From: JAJPIG01 sp035531675 | GTDB taxonomy: Bacteria; Desulfobacterota; Binatia; Binatales; Binataceae | Direction: 5' to 3' | Length of the DNA stretch: 64,000 nucleotides | Assembly (NCBI GenBank): GCA_035531675.1 | Contig: DATKSL010000027.1 | Location: 1 to 64,000, forward strand | Shown: positions 40,617-52,579 of the stretch, piece after piece | How positions within the stretch are numbered: position 1 is the first letter of the stretch | Layout of the letters: each line of letters starts with the position of its first letter | Translations under genes and position numbers: made by a program | Notes under the pieces: model-generated | The model's input: the letters and a program-made list of their open reading frames with translations, nothing else | What the model was told of the DNA's origin: nothing | Databases searched by the model: none

Positions 40617-43302
40617 GCATCTCCTCCGGGAGGTTGCCGAAGCGCCGCGACGGATTCAACGCGGCGCCGGGTAACAGCGTCCCAATGGGGAATCTTCCCA
40701 CAGCCCCAGCGGTGCGATCAACTGTAAGCTTGCGCGCAGGCTGCCGCCGAGTGCCGCGGTTGACTAGCGGGCGCGGGCCGGCGGCGTCAGGCAGCGCGAG
40801 CCAGCCGGCGCGGAAGGTCCACAAGCGCAGGCGGCGGCGCGTCGCATCGACCTCGACCTCGCCATCTTCATCTGTCCTGAGCAGATCGATTCCCATCTGA
40901 CGATAGCGCGCAATCACGTCCGGCGCCGGGAAATGGTAGCGATTGAGATAACCGAGCGAGACCACCGCCAGCTCCGGGTCGACCGCGGCGACAAAGGCCT
41001 CGCTCGAGGAGGTCGCGCTGCCGTGATGCGGCACCTTGAGAACGGTCGCGTGCAGGTCGGCGCGTGCGTCGATCAGGGCGCGTTCGCCGGCCGCCTCGAG
41101 ATCGCCGGTGAACAGGATCGAACTCGGGCCGTAGCTCAGCCGCAACACCATCGACTCGTTGTTGCGTTTGCCGACCGCGCCCGGCTCCGGCCCCAGGCAT
41201 CGCAGCGTGACGCCGCCGAGGTTCATCGACGCACTGGTGGCGTCGAGCAGTTTCACGCCGACGCGACGCCGCGCGAGATCGGCCATCAGCGCGGCAAAGC
41301 GCGCGCCGGCGCGCGGCGGGCCGCTCATCCAGAACTGCGTCGGCGAAAAGTTGCGCACGATAAAGTCGAAGCCGCCGAAATGGTCGAGGTCGGGATGGCT
41401 CAGCGCCAGGTAATCGACGTGCATGATCTTGTGCGACCACAGGTAGGGCGCCACCACCCGCTCGCCGGGATCGTAACTGCGCGAAAACGAACCGCCCGCA
41501 TCGACCAGCATCACGCGCGCGCCCGGGAATCGCACCACCGCCGCATCGCCCTCCCCGACCGACAGAAACGCCACCCGCAAATCGGGATCGAAATAACGAT
41601 CCCACGTCCACCATCCGGCGTCGCCCGCCACCAGTATCAGCAGGATTATCAGTGCGAATGCGCGCGGCCGGGACCAGGCCGGTTTGCTCGGCAATGATGA
41701 AGCCGCGGCCAGCGGCATCGCGAGCCACAGCCCGAGTGCGCCGTAGGCGAGCGCGAGTTCGAGGATGGTCGGGGTGAAGATTCTCATCCACGCGCCGGGC
41801 CAGCCGAGGAACCATCCGGCCAGCGCGGTGGCGATCTCGAGCATCAAGCCGCCCAGCGCCAGAAGCGCGTGCGCCGGTGCGAGCCAGATGAAGCTCAGCG
41901 CCGCGGCGAGCAGCCCGCAGGTCGTCGCGCCGAACCCCATGATCGGGACCACCACCGCGTTCGCGACCAGCCCCACGATCGAGAACTGGTTGAAGTAAAA
42001 GGCCGTCAGCGGCGCGGTGCCGAGCAGCGCCCAGAACGAGACCGCGAGATAGCCCGCGATTACCAGCGCGATCCGATCGCGCCACGGCCGCGGCTCACCG
42101 AAGCGCGACGCCGGGCTGACGCGCGCGCGCCACCAGTGCATGAAGCGGCGCATCCCGAGCACGATCGCGCTGACCGAGGCAAACGACAGCTGGAAACCAG
42201 CCTCGGCGCTGGAGCCGGGGAACAGCAGGCAGATTACGATCGCGGCCAGCGCCAGGCTCGCCATCACCTCTCGCGCGCGGTCGGCCACCACCGCCAGCAC
42301 GTAACTCAGCACCATCACCAGCGCCCGCAGCGTGGAGACGTGATGGCCCGCGATCGTTGCATAGGCGCTGACCACGACCGCCGCGAACAGCGCCGCGAGC
42401 TTGTTGGCCCATCCGGTTTCCAACAGCGCCGGGAAGCAGCCCAGTAGCAATCGCGCGAGCGCGAACGCCGCCGCCGCGATAAAGCTCAGATGGAGCCCCG
42501 AGATAACCAGCAGATGAGCCATCCCGGTAAGCGCAAAACGCTGGCGCAGCGCCTGGTCGAGGCCGCCGCGATCGCCGATTACCAGCGCCATCATCTCGGC
42601 GCGCTCCGGATACGACAGGCCCTTTTCGATGAAGCGTCGAATATGGTCGCGGATCGCCTCGATGCGGCTGGTCGGGAAGATCGCCGCGTAGCCGATTCGC
42701 TCGATCGCCGGGGTGCGCGGATGCGGCGGAATGACCAGCGTCGCGCTGATTCCCTGCCGTTCGAGCCACGCCTGGTAGTCGAACTCGCCGCGGTCGCCGA
42801 GCCGATAGGGAAAGCGAATCCGGCCGCTGACGCGCAGCTCGTCGCCGACCCGAAAATCGTTGGGCACCAGTAGCGTGACGCGGATCAATCCGGAAGCCGG
42901 CGTGAGCATGCGCGGCGTTTCGGCGGCGCGTTCGACGGTCACGAACAGGTAGGTCCGGCCGGGTCGATGCTCCGGCGGGGCGAGGATGCGACCCTCGATC
43001 GTCAGCAGCGCCCGGTCGGTAAATCTCGACAGCCCGTCGGCTTCGAAAGTCGGCTGTTGCAGCCGGTAGGCGGGCAGGCTCGCGGCGGCGATGATTCCTG
43101 CCAGCGCGACGGTCTTGCCGAGCTCACGCGCCCGGGCGAAGAACAACAGCAGCGCGACCGCAGCCGCGACCCATCCGAGCGCGGCGGGGAGATAGAGGCC
43201 GAGGTTGCCCAGCGCGTCGCCCGCGATCACCGCGGCGGCGACCGCATAGATCGGTGGGACGCCGCGCAGCCATTGGGCGGCGGCTCGCACCTGCTCGGAC
43301 AC
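40609..43302 (-). CDS. comEC: ComEC/Rec2-type DNA uptake channel
   Basis: 897 residues. An N-terminal soluble OB-like part precedes the polytopic competence domain (several helices, for example LALIVICLLFPGSSAEAGFQL). The C-terminal metallo-beta-lactamase-like domain contains LALSHPDLDHFGGFDFI and LKVPHHGSATSS. The length is near the upper normal range. ComEC carries single-stranded DNA across the inner membrane in natural transformation. No other competence gene is nearby. Confidence 0.9.
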   Translation of the reverse strand: MSEQVRAAAQWLRGVPPIYAVAAAVIAGDALGNLGLYLPAALGWVAAAVALLLFFARARELGKTVALAGIIAAASLPAYRLQQPTFEADGLSRFTDRALLTIEGRILAPPEHRPGRTYLFVTVERAAETPRMLTPASGLIRVTLLVPNDFRVGDELRVSGRIRFPYRLGDRGEFDYQAWLERQGISATLVIPPHPRTPAIERIGYAAIFPTSRIEAIRDHIRRFIEKGLSYPERAEMMALVIGDRGGLDQALRQRFALTGMAHLLVISGLHLSFIAAAAFALARLLLGCFPALLETGWANKLAALFAAVVVSAYATIAGHHVSTLRALVMVLSYVLAVVADRAREVMASLALAAIVICLLFPGSSAEAGFQLSFASVSAIVLGMRRFMHWWRARVSPASRFGEPRPWRDRIALVIAGYLAVSFWALLGTAPLTAFYFNQFSIVGLVANAVVVPIMGFGATTCGLLAAALSFIWLAPAHALLALGGLMLEIATALAGWFLGWPGAWMRIFTPTILELALAYGALGLWLAMPLAAASSLPSKPAWSRPRAFALIILLILVAGDAGWWTWDRYFDPDLRVAFLSVGEGDAAVVRFPGARVMLVDAGGSFSRSYDPGERVVAPYLWSHKIMHVDYLALSHPDLDHFGGFDFIVRNFSPTQFWMSGPPRAGARFAALMADLARRRVGVKLLDATSASMNLGGVTLRCLGPEPGAVGKRNNESMVLRLSYGPSSILFTGDLEAAGERALIDARADLHATVLKVPHHGSATSSSEAFVAAVDPELAVVSLGYLNRYHFPAPDVIARYRQMGIDLLRTDEDGEVEVDATRRRLRLWTFRAGWLALPDAAGPRPLVNRGTRRQPARKLTVDRTAGAVGRFPIGTLLPGAALNPSRRFGNLPEEMHG

Positions 43303-43445
43303 ATACTCATGTCCAAGCCGTTCGCGAACGATCTTCGCCAGCGATAGCGGCGAGACGATCTACTCCTTCGCCGGGGGGAAGGGTCAGGCTAATCGAGCTT
43401 TCAGCAAATCAAAACGGCCTGCGGCTGGCAATTGACGGTGGACGT

Positions 43446-45590
43446 CTAAGAAGCCGGGGGTTCGTCGCCGGGGCTGGCCGAGTCGGCTTGTCCTTGCGGA
43501 TCGGCCGGCGGCGAATCGGACGGTGTTCCTTCGCCCGGTGGCAGGCCGCCCGCTTCCGCCTCCGGCGCCTCGGGGTCTTCCTCGCGATCGATCAGCGCCG
43601 CCATCGCATCGAGATGGCGCCGGATAGTGGCGGCGAGCTCCGCGTTGAGTCCTTTGACCGCCGCGATCTCCTCGGGGCTGGCCTCGCGAATCCTGCGCAG
43701 GCTGCCGAAGTGACGCAGCAGGGCACGCCGGCGTACCGGACCGACGCCGTCGATGTCGTCGAGCGCCGATCGCATCCGGGCCCGCCGCCGCAGCTCGCGG
43801 TTATAGGTAATCGCGAAGCGATGGGCCTCGTCGCGAATCCGCACCAGCAGGAACAGCGCGGTCGAGTTGCGCGGCAGCACGATCGGGTCCTTGCGATTGG
43901 GCAGGAACACCCGCTCCTCGGATTTCACCACCTCGCGCCCGCGCGCCGGGTTCAGCACGTGCTGCTTGGCGAGCGACACCACTTCGATTTGATCGAGCAG
44001 CGCGGCTTCGCGCAATACTTCAAGTGCTACATTAAGTTGACCCTTGCCGCCGTCGATCACCCACAGGTCGGGGAACTGGCCGTCGCGATGAGCCCGCGCC
44101 ACGCGCCGGCGCAGCACCTCGAACAGGCTCGCGAAGTCGTCCTGCCCGGTGACGGTCCGCACCCGGTAGCGCCGGTAGAGATTCTTGTCGGGCTCGCCCT
44201 CGTCGAAGGTGACCTGCGATCCGACCAGCATCGAGCCCTGGAGATTCGAGATGTCGTAGCATTCGATGCGCTTGGGCGTATTGCGCAGATGGAGCTTGCG
44301 GCGCAGCTCTTCGAGCATCCGCTCGCGGGTCGATTCGCTGTCGCGCCGCGATTCGAACGACTGGCGCGCATTCTCCATCGCCATCTCGAGCAGCCGCAGC
44401 TTCTCGCCGCGGCGCGGCACGAACATCTCGACCTTCTTGCCGCGTTTCTCGGTCAACAGCTCCGCCCGCACCTCGGCGTCTTCCAGCGCGGTCGGCAGGA
44501 TGACCTCATCCGGAATAAAGCGCTCGCCCGCATAGAACTGGGTCAGCAGATCGGCCAGCACGTCCTCGTCAGCGAACTCCAGGTCGGCGAAACTCCAGCC
44601 CTGGGTGCTGGTCAGCTTGCCGCCGCGGATCATCAGCACGATAGCCTCGATGAAGCCGCCTTCGCGGTACAGTCCGAACACGTCCTGATCGATACCCCAA
44701 TGATGCAGCACGGTCTGGCGCTCGACGGTCTTCTCGATGGCGCGGACGCGATCGCGAATGTGCGCCGCCTCCTCGAACTCGAGCCGCTCGGCGTGCCCCT
44801 TCATCCGCTCGCGCATCGCTTTCAGCAGCTCGAGGTTCTTGCCCTCCAGCAACATCTGCGCGGCGTGCAGGTGGCGTTCGTATTCGGCCCGATCGACCGC
44901 GAGGCAACACGGCCCCAGGCATCGCTTGATCTGATATTCCAGGCACGGCCGCGCGCGATTGCGGAACACCGTGTCGCTGCAGGTGCGCAGCGGGAAGACC
45001 TTGCGAATCACGTCGATAGTCTCGCGCAAGCCATCGGCCGATCCGAACGGGCCGAAGTAGCGCCCGCCATCCTTGACGATCCGGCGCGTGACGGTGATGC
45101 GCGGCCATGGATGATTGGTGATCTTGGCGCTCAGGTAGGACTTGTCGTCCTTCAGCCGGATGTTGTAGCGCGGCTTGTATTGCTTGATCAGGTTGTTTTC
45201 GAGGATCAGCGCTTCCTTCTCGGAGGCGGCGACCAGGGTTTCGAAATCGCGCACCCGCTTCATCAGGAAGCGCACCTGGAAGCGCTCGTCGCCGCGCTCG
45301 CGGAAATACGCCCGCACTCGCGATCGCAACGACTTGGCCTTGCCGACGTAGAGCACCTTGCCGTGATGATCGCGCAGCAGGTAGACCCCCGGCTCGGCTG
45401 AAACCGCGGCCAGCTTCTTCGCCAGCGGATGCTCCGCCGGAATCGCCTCGGCCTCGTCGCTCTCGTCCTGGTTCGATGGCGACGCGGGTTGCGCTGCCGC
45501 CGCGGCTGGCGAATAGTCCACCAGCGAACGAAAGGGCCGCTCGGCGATCGCAGGTGGCTCACCGGGACGGGATGAAAAGCGGTTGGCCAT
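43446..45590 (-). CDS. uvrC: excinuclease ABC subunit C
   Basis: 714 residues, longer than usual because of an unconserved N-terminal extension (residues 1-55) and an acidic Pro/Gly C-terminal tail. The GIY-YIG domain is present (GVYLLRDHHGKVLYVGKAKS), followed by UVR (EEAAHIRDRVRAIE) and the RNase H-like domain (CYDISNLQGSMLVGSQVTFD; IDGGKGQLN; RDEAHRFAITY), then helix-hairpin-helix motifs (DIDGVGPVRRRALL). It cuts on both sides of DNA lesions after UvrB loading. Confidence 0.95.
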   Translation of the reverse strand: MANRFSSRPGEPPAIAERPFRSLVDYSPAAAAAQPASPSNQDESDEAEAIPAEHPLAKKLAAVSAEPGVYLLRDHHGKVLYVGKAKSLRSRVRAYFRERGDERFQVRFLMKRVRDFETLVAASEKEALILENNLIKQYKPRYNIRLKDDKSYLSAKITNHPWPRITVTRRIVKDGGRYFGPFGSADGLRETIDVIRKVFPLRTCSDTVFRNRARPCLEYQIKRCLGPCCLAVDRAEYERHLHAAQMLLEGKNLELLKAMRERMKGHAERLEFEEAAHIRDRVRAIEKTVERQTVLHHWGIDQDVFGLYREGGFIEAIVLMIRGGKLTSTQGWSFADLEFADEDVLADLLTQFYAGERFIPDEVILPTALEDAEVRAELLTEKRGKKVEMFVPRRGEKLRLLEMAMENARQSFESRRDSESTRERMLEELRRKLHLRNTPKRIECYDISNLQGSMLVGSQVTFDEGEPDKNLYRRYRVRTVTGQDDFASLFEVLRRRVARAHRDGQFPDLWVIDGGKGQLNVALEVLREAALLDQIEVVSLAKQHVLNPARGREVVKSEERVFLPNRKDPIVLPRNSTALFLLVRIRDEAHRFAITYNRELRRRARMRSALDDIDGVGPVRRRALLRHFGSLRRIREASPEEIAAVKGLNAELAATIRRHLDAMAALIDREEDPEAPEAEAGGLPPGEGTPSDSPPADPQGQADSASPGDEPPAS

Positions 45591-45659
45591 GACCGCCGAT
45601 CATATTATCACAGTGGATGCGGCCGGGGACGCCGAAGACTCCGGCTGCGGGAGCAAACC

Positions 45660-46496
45660 ATGGGCAGACTCGACGGGAAAGTGGCCGTGATCAGCGGCGC
45701 CGCCAGCGGTATCGGACGCGCCGCCGCGCTGCGCTTCGCGGCCGAGGGCGCCGCACTGGTGATCGCCGACCTTAATGCCGAAGGCGGCGCCGAGGTCGTG
45801 CGCGAATGTAGCGTTGCCGGCGGCCGCGCGGTCTTTCATCCGACCAATGTCGAGCAGGAAGCCGAAATCAAGGCGGCGATCGATCGCGCCGGCGCCGAGT
45901 TCGGCCGGCTCGACGTGATGTACAACAACGCCGGGCTGGGCGGCGCGGTTGGACCGATCGAGGAGACCAGTGTCGAAAACTGGGACCGCACCATGGCGAT
46001 CCTGCTGCGCTCGGTGTTCCTCGGCATCAAGCACGCCATCCCGGTGATGCGCGCGCAGGGCGGCGGCTCGATTATCTCGACCGCCTCGGTGGCCGGCTTC
46101 ATGGCCGGCGCGCCGCACGCCTACTCGACCGCCAAGGCCGGGGTTATCAACCTGACGCGCTCGGTCGCGATGCAGGTCGGCAAGGATCGGATTCGCGTCA
46201 ACTGTATCTGCCCCGGTCTCATCAACACGCCGCTGGTCTACAACCATGTTCCGGGCGGCGCGCCGGTGGCAGCCGAGTTCTTCGCCAATGTCCAGCCGAT
46301 CCCGCGCGTCGGCCGACCCGAGGATATCGCCGCGATGGCGCTGTTCCTGGCCAGCGACGAATCCGAGTGGATCACTGGCGCCGCGATGGTCGTCGATGGC
46401 GGCATTTCGCTCGGCGGCAACCTGTTCGGGTCGAACTCGCCGATCCCGGCGCCGCCGGCCGGCTTCTCCGGACCGTCGTTCCAGAGCCGGCGTTGA
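45660..46496 (+). CDS. SDR-family dehydrogenase
   Basis: 278 residues. Glycine-rich GAASGIGRAAALRF, NNAG (YNNAGLGG), the catalytic YSTAKAG (Tyr-x-x-x-Lys) and the preceding Ser in STASVAG are intact. The C-terminal GGISLGGNLFG is normal. It opens a cluster with three amidohydrolase paralogs, and the substrate may be an alcohol or ketone on the same catabolic route. It is divergent from uvrC. Confidence 0.85.
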   Translation: MGRLDGKVAVISGAASGIGRAAALRFAAEGAALVIADLNAEGGAEVVRECSVAGGRAVFHPTNVEQEAEIKAAIDRAGAEFGRLDVMYNNAGLGGAVGPIEETSVENWDRTMAILLRSVFLGIKHAIPVMRAQGGGSIISTASVAGFMAGAPHAYSTAKAGVINLTRSVAMQVGKDRIRVNCICPGLINTPLVYNHVPGGAPVAAEFFANVQPIPRVGRPEDIAAMALFLASDESEWITGAAMVVDGGISLGGNLFGSNSPIPAPPAGFSGPSFQSRR

Positions 46497-46577
46497 GCGG
46501 CGATGCGCCCGATCCGTCGTCCTGTGTACTATTCGGGAGTTGAGGACTAAATTCGCCAAAACGGTCCGGGGAACAAG

Positions 46578-47525
46578 ATGAGAATCGATGTTCATGCCCA
46601 TTACTTTCCGGCCCCCTATTTCGATCGTTTCAATCGGCTGGGCGGCGACACCTCGTACGTCACGCCGGCGATGCTGGGTGGCGGCGCGGCTCACGAGCTC
46701 GAGGCGCGCTTCAAGAACATGGACGCGGCGGGCGTCGAGATGCAGGTGCTGTCGGTCTCCTCGATGTTTCCGTATTTCGATCGCGAGGCCGACGCCGTCG
46801 ATGCGGCCGTGGAGGCCAACGATCTCTACGCCGAACTGGTGGCGCGCTATCCGCGCCGTTTCAAAGCCTTCGCCACGACCCCGCTGCCGCACGTCGACGC
46901 GGCGCTCAAGGAGCTCGAACGGGCGCTGGACAAACTCGGAATGATCGGCATAACCGTGGGGACCTCGGTGATGAACCGCTCGACCGTCGATGAAGCATTC
47001 GAGCCGTTTTATGCCGAGTTGAACCGGCGCGGCGCAGTGATCTTCGTCCATCCGGTGGGACTCGGCGTCTGCTCGCCGCTGATTCGGGATTACGGGTTGA
47101 GCTGGAGTATCGGCGCGCCGTTCGAGGACACCACCTTCGTGACGCACGTGATCAAACGGCGCATCCTGGAGCGTTATCCGAAGCTCAAGATTATCGTGCC
47201 GCATTTCGGCGGCGCGCTGCCGCTGATACTCGATCGAATCGAACGTACCATGCGTCTGTTTGCGCCCGACAACACCGAGACCGCGACCGCCACGGTCAAG
47301 CGGATGTGGTACGACACGCAGGTCCACGCTCGCCCGGAAATCCTGCGCTACGCGCACGCCGTGCTCGGCGTCGAGCGGCTGGTTTACGGCAGCGATTTCC
47401 CGCTCAACCGCGGTGACGACTATGTGCGCTCGGTCAACTATATTCGCGACGCGGGTCTGCCGGCTGGCGACGCCGAAAAAATTCTGGATCGCAACGCCGC
47501 GCAGCTGCTCGGCCTGAAAGCATAG
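46578..47525 (+). CDS. amidohydrolase family 2 (ACMSD-like), paralog 1
   Basis: 315 residues with the metal ligands of the ACMSD/decarboxylating amidohydrolases: His6 and His8 (HAH), His158 (FVHPVG), His209 (VPHFGG) and Asp273 (YGSDFP). Members of this family remove CO2 or cleave ring-derived compounds (ACMSD, gamma-resorcylate decarboxylase and related enzymes). It is the first of three adjacent paralogs (47553-48500 and 48694-49638) that share the same motifs and length, probably by tandem duplication. Confidence 0.88.
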   Translation: MRIDVHAHYFPAPYFDRFNRLGGDTSYVTPAMLGGGAAHELEARFKNMDAAGVEMQVLSVSSMFPYFDREADAVDAAVEANDLYAELVARYPRRFKAFATTPLPHVDAALKELERALDKLGMIGITVGTSVMNRSTVDEAFEPFYAELNRRGAVIFVHPVGLGVCSPLIRDYGLSWSIGAPFEDTTFVTHVIKRRILERYPKLKIIVPHFGGALPLILDRIERTMRLFAPDNTETATATVKRMWYDTQVHARPEILRYAHAVLGVERLVYGSDFPLNRGDDYVRSVNYIRDAGLPAGDAEKILDRNAAQLLGLKA

Positions 47526-47552
47526 CCACGGCACGAGCCCGGGGAGACTACC

Positions 47553-48500
47553 ATGAGAATCGACGTTCACGCCCATTACTATCCCAACACCATGATCAAG
47601 CGCGCCGAAAGGCTCGGCGCCGACCTCTCGGCCGTGCGGCGCATCTCGCTGGCGAGCGAGGAGAAAGCCGACCTCGAGGCCCGGCTCAAGATGATGGACG
47701 AGGCCGGCGTCGACATGCAGGCGCTCTCGGTCTCCTCGACCCAGCCCTACTACGAAAAAGAGAACGACGCGGTGGACGCCGCGCGCGAATCCAACGATCT
47801 GTACGCCGAGCTGGTCGAACGCCATCCCAAACGCTTCGCGGCCTTCGCCGCGCTGCCGCTGCCGCACGTCGACGCCGCGATGAAGGAGCTGGAGCGGGCG
47901 CTGGATCAGCTCAAGATGGTGGGCGTGACAATCGGCACCTCGGTGGTGAGCCGCTCGGCCGCCGAGGAGGCCTTCGAGCCGGTCTACGCCGAGATGAACC
48001 GGCGCGGATGCGCACTGTTCGTGCATCCCGCGGGCCTCGGCGTCTGCTCGCCGCTGATTCGCGATTTTGGTCTCACCTGGGTCTGCGGCGCGCCGTTCGA
48101 GGACACCATGTTCGCGCTGCATATCATCCGGCGGCAGATTCCGCAGCGCTATCCGAAAATCAAGATCATCGTGCCGCATCTGGGCGGTGCGATACCGGCG
48201 CTGTTCACGCGGCTCGATGCGACCAAGCCGATGTACGCGGCCCCCAACGCCGAGCCGCCGACCACCACCCTCAAGCGTCTGTGGTACGATACCGTCGCCC
48301 AGAACAACACCGCCGGACTCAAGTGCGCGGTCGCCACGCTCGGCGCCGACCGGCTGGTCTACGGCAGCGACTATCCCTACCAGTTGCACGCCGAGTATCT
48401 GAACTCGGTGAAGTATGTCCAGGAGTCGGGCCTGCCCAAGGCCGATATCGACAAGATGCTCGATCAGACCGCGGCCCGGCTGCTCGGAATCGCCGGCTAG
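47553..48500 (+). CDS. amidohydrolase family 2 (ACMSD-like), paralog 2
   Basis: 315 residues, the same motifs as paralog 1 (HAH, FVHPAG, VPHLGG, YGSDYP). It begins 27 bases after it, so the two are probably in one transcript. The substrate cannot be told, but the active-site architecture is complete. Confidence 0.88.
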   Translation: MRIDVHAHYYPNTMIKRAERLGADLSAVRRISLASEEKADLEARLKMMDEAGVDMQALSVSSTQPYYEKENDAVDAARESNDLYAELVERHPKRFAAFAALPLPHVDAAMKELERALDQLKMVGVTIGTSVVSRSAAEEAFEPVYAEMNRRGCALFVHPAGLGVCSPLIRDFGLTWVCGAPFEDTMFALHIIRRQIPQRYPKIKIIVPHLGGAIPALFTRLDATKPMYAAPNAEPPTTTLKRLWYDTVAQNNTAGLKCAVATLGADRLVYGSDYPYQLHAEYLNSVKYVQESGLPKADIDKMLDQTAARLLGIAG

Positions 48501-48526
48501 TGCAGACCCGAGCCCGCTGCCCTGCG

Positions 48527-48591
48527 GCGTCATCGTGAGCGAAGCAAGCAACGCGTTGAGGGGTGTCATCCTGAGCGAAGTGAGCAACGCG
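48527..48591. repeat. dispersed repeat units (two 29-bp copies)
   Basis: Two near-identical units, GCGTCATCGTGAGCGAAGCA (48527-48555) and GTGTCATCCTGAGCGAAGTG (48563-48591), each ending AGCAACGCG. The core TCATCCTGAGCGAAG followed by CGAAGGATCTC is a repeat that I recall as recurring in many genomes of mixed phyla. It lies between two amidohydrolase paralogs. Confidence 0.55.
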
Positions 48592-48615
48592 AACGAAGTC
48601 GAAGGATCTCGGACA

Positions 48616-48633
48616 GCTTCGCGTAAGCGAAGC
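48616..48633. repeat. hairpin next to the dispersed repeat
   Basis: GCTTCGC, loop GTAA, GCGAAGC: a 7-bp perfect stem. It follows the repeat units and may be part of the same dispersed element or limit read-through between paralogs 2 and 3. Confidence 0.4.
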
Positions 48634-48693
48634 CGGTACCGGTTCTCCATCGGCGCAGCGCTCCTTGTACCCTCTGCCGCGAGCTAGGCGATC

Positions 48694-49638
48694 ATGCGAG
48701 TCGATGTCCATGCCCATCTCTTTCCCGCTGCCTATCGCGCCGTGATGCAGCGGCTGGGCGGCGAAACTACGCGCTATCCGCTCGGCAGCGACGCACAGGA
48801 GGAGCTCGACGCGCGCTTCGAGATGATGGACGGCGCAGGCGTCGACCTGCAGGTGCTGTCGGTCGCCTCGGCGCTCCCCTACTTCGAGCGCGAGTCCAAC
48901 GCGATCGACGGCGCGCGCGCCGCCAACGATCTCTACGCCGAGTTCGTCGCCCGCTATCCGGGCCGCTTTCGCGCCTTCGCCGTCACGCCGCTGCCGCATG
49001 TCGATGCCGCGCTCGCCGAGATGGCGCGCGCGCTGGACCAGCTCAAGATGGTCGGCGTCACGCTCGGCAGCTCGGTGATGAACCGCTCGGCGGCCGACCC
49101 GGCCTTCGATCCGCTATGGGCCGAACTCAACCGCCGCGCCGCCACGCTGTTCGTCCATCCGGCGGGTCTCGGCCTGTGCTCGCCGCTGGTGCGCGATTAC
49201 GGCCTCACCTGGCCGGTCGGCGCGCCGTTCGAGGATACGATGTTCGCGATGCACGTCATCCAGCGGCAGCTTCCGGTGCGCTACCCGAAGATCAAGATCA
49301 TCGTGCCGCACTTCGGCGGTGTGATGCCGCTGGTGCTGCCGCGTATCGATCAACACGAGCAGTTGTTCATGAAAGAGGGCGACGAGCCGCCCAGTGTCAC
49401 TGCCAAACGGCTCTGGTATGACACCGTCGGCCACGGCTCGCTCGAAGCGCTGCGCTGTGCGCACGCCGCATTCGGCGCCGAGCGGCTGGTCTATGGCAGC
49501 GACTATCCGTTTCAGGTTCGGGAACATTATCAGCGGTCGGTAACCTACGTGCAGGAGGCGGGTTTCCCCACCGCCGACGTAAAGAAGATTCTGGATACCA
49601 ACGGCGCCCGCCTGCTCGGGCTCGAAGCACCGGGCTAA
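48694..49638 (+). CDS. amidohydrolase family 2 (ACMSD-like), paralog 3
   Basis: 314 residues with HAH, FVHPAG, VPHFGG and YGSDYP as in the other paralogs. It is separated from paralog 2 by a 193-bp repeat-bearing spacer, so it may be transcribed separately. The C-terminus ends GLEAPG. It is convergent with uvrB. Confidence 0.88.
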   Translation: MRVDVHAHLFPAAYRAVMQRLGGETTRYPLGSDAQEELDARFEMMDGAGVDLQVLSVASALPYFERESNAIDGARAANDLYAEFVARYPGRFRAFAVTPLPHVDAALAEMARALDQLKMVGVTLGSSVMNRSAADPAFDPLWAELNRRAATLFVHPAGLGLCSPLVRDYGLTWPVGAPFEDTMFAMHVIQRQLPVRYPKIKIIVPHFGGVMPLVLPRIDQHEQLFMKEGDEPPSVTAKRLWYDTVGHGSLEALRCAHAAFGAERLVYGSDYPFQVREHYQRSVTYVQEAGFPTADVKKILDTNGARLLGLEAPG

Positions 49639-49650
49639 GCCGCAGTCCGC

Positions 49651-51942
<2,292 letters not shown>

Positions 51943-52579
51943 GATGCCGAGCCATTCTAGCAGGGACCCGGAAAAGCTCCGAATGCGCCGCGCGTCGGCC
52001 GGCCAACAAGGTGTCGGGAGGCGGGTGTGATAAGCACAGGCTAACGAGGGGCAGGTTAGATTAAATCGGCACCAGCGAACTGGATGGGGTGAGGCGTCAA
52101 TTCCTGAAGCGGTAAAGGCCTTGTAACCGTCCGCAGAGAACTACGTATTTCAAACTGAACGGGCCCAAAGATGGAGGCCATCAGAGATTCTCCTCTCGCG
52201 CAGGCGCCGTGTCGGTCCCTCTCCTCCCGGCACGGCGTCCGCGTTTTTTGGTGTCTGGGCTTCTCCGCCATAGCAATCCCTGATCCCGGCAGTCCCAGAG
52301 TTAGCCAGACGGTGAAATTCTTTAACGATGGTGTTGCATTTTCCCTGAACTGCTCACTATACTCCCAAACGGTTTTGGGTTGGTCATCAAGTCACTAATT
52401 GATTTGAGGACCGCTCTGGCTGTCCCTGGCTTAGGGCTCGGGCCGTTTTCAGGGTCCGTGCGGGGAGGAGCTTAGGAGCAACCGGCTGTCGCTGCGCCGG
52501 GCATACACACTAACTACCATCGCCTAACTTGTATGGGTTGGTCCGCTCACCGAGCGGGGGTGATGGGTAAGGAAGGTAT
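51943..52579. other. intergenic region, 637 bp
   Basis: No gene is supported. It holds a candidate promoter (52334-52363) and a small hairpin (52365-52380, CCCAAA/TTTGGG) ahead of the OmpA-type lipoprotein. The long leader (about 200 bases) could be regulatory. Confidence 0.6.
52334..52363 (+). promoter_or_regulatory. candidate promoter of the OmpA-type lipoprotein
   Basis: TTGCAT (52334-52339), an 18-bp spacer and TATACT (52358-52363), giving a leader of about 200 bases before the ATG at 52580. Confidence 0.45.

Noticed and set aside
48527..48591. CRISPR repeats
   Set aside because: There are only two units with a seven-base gap, and no spacer pattern or cas gene.
45600..48650. A 1,016-codon open frame on the minus strand
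   Set aside because: It lies opposite the SDR and two amidohydrolase genes, whose family motifs are clear. The open frame is a result of high GC and codon structure; the translated sequence is Arg/His/Gly-rich and shows no domain.
52171..52398. A 75-codon plus frame between uvrB and the OmpA-type gene
   Set aside because: Random-looking composition, no ribosome binding site, and it runs over a promoter candidate.
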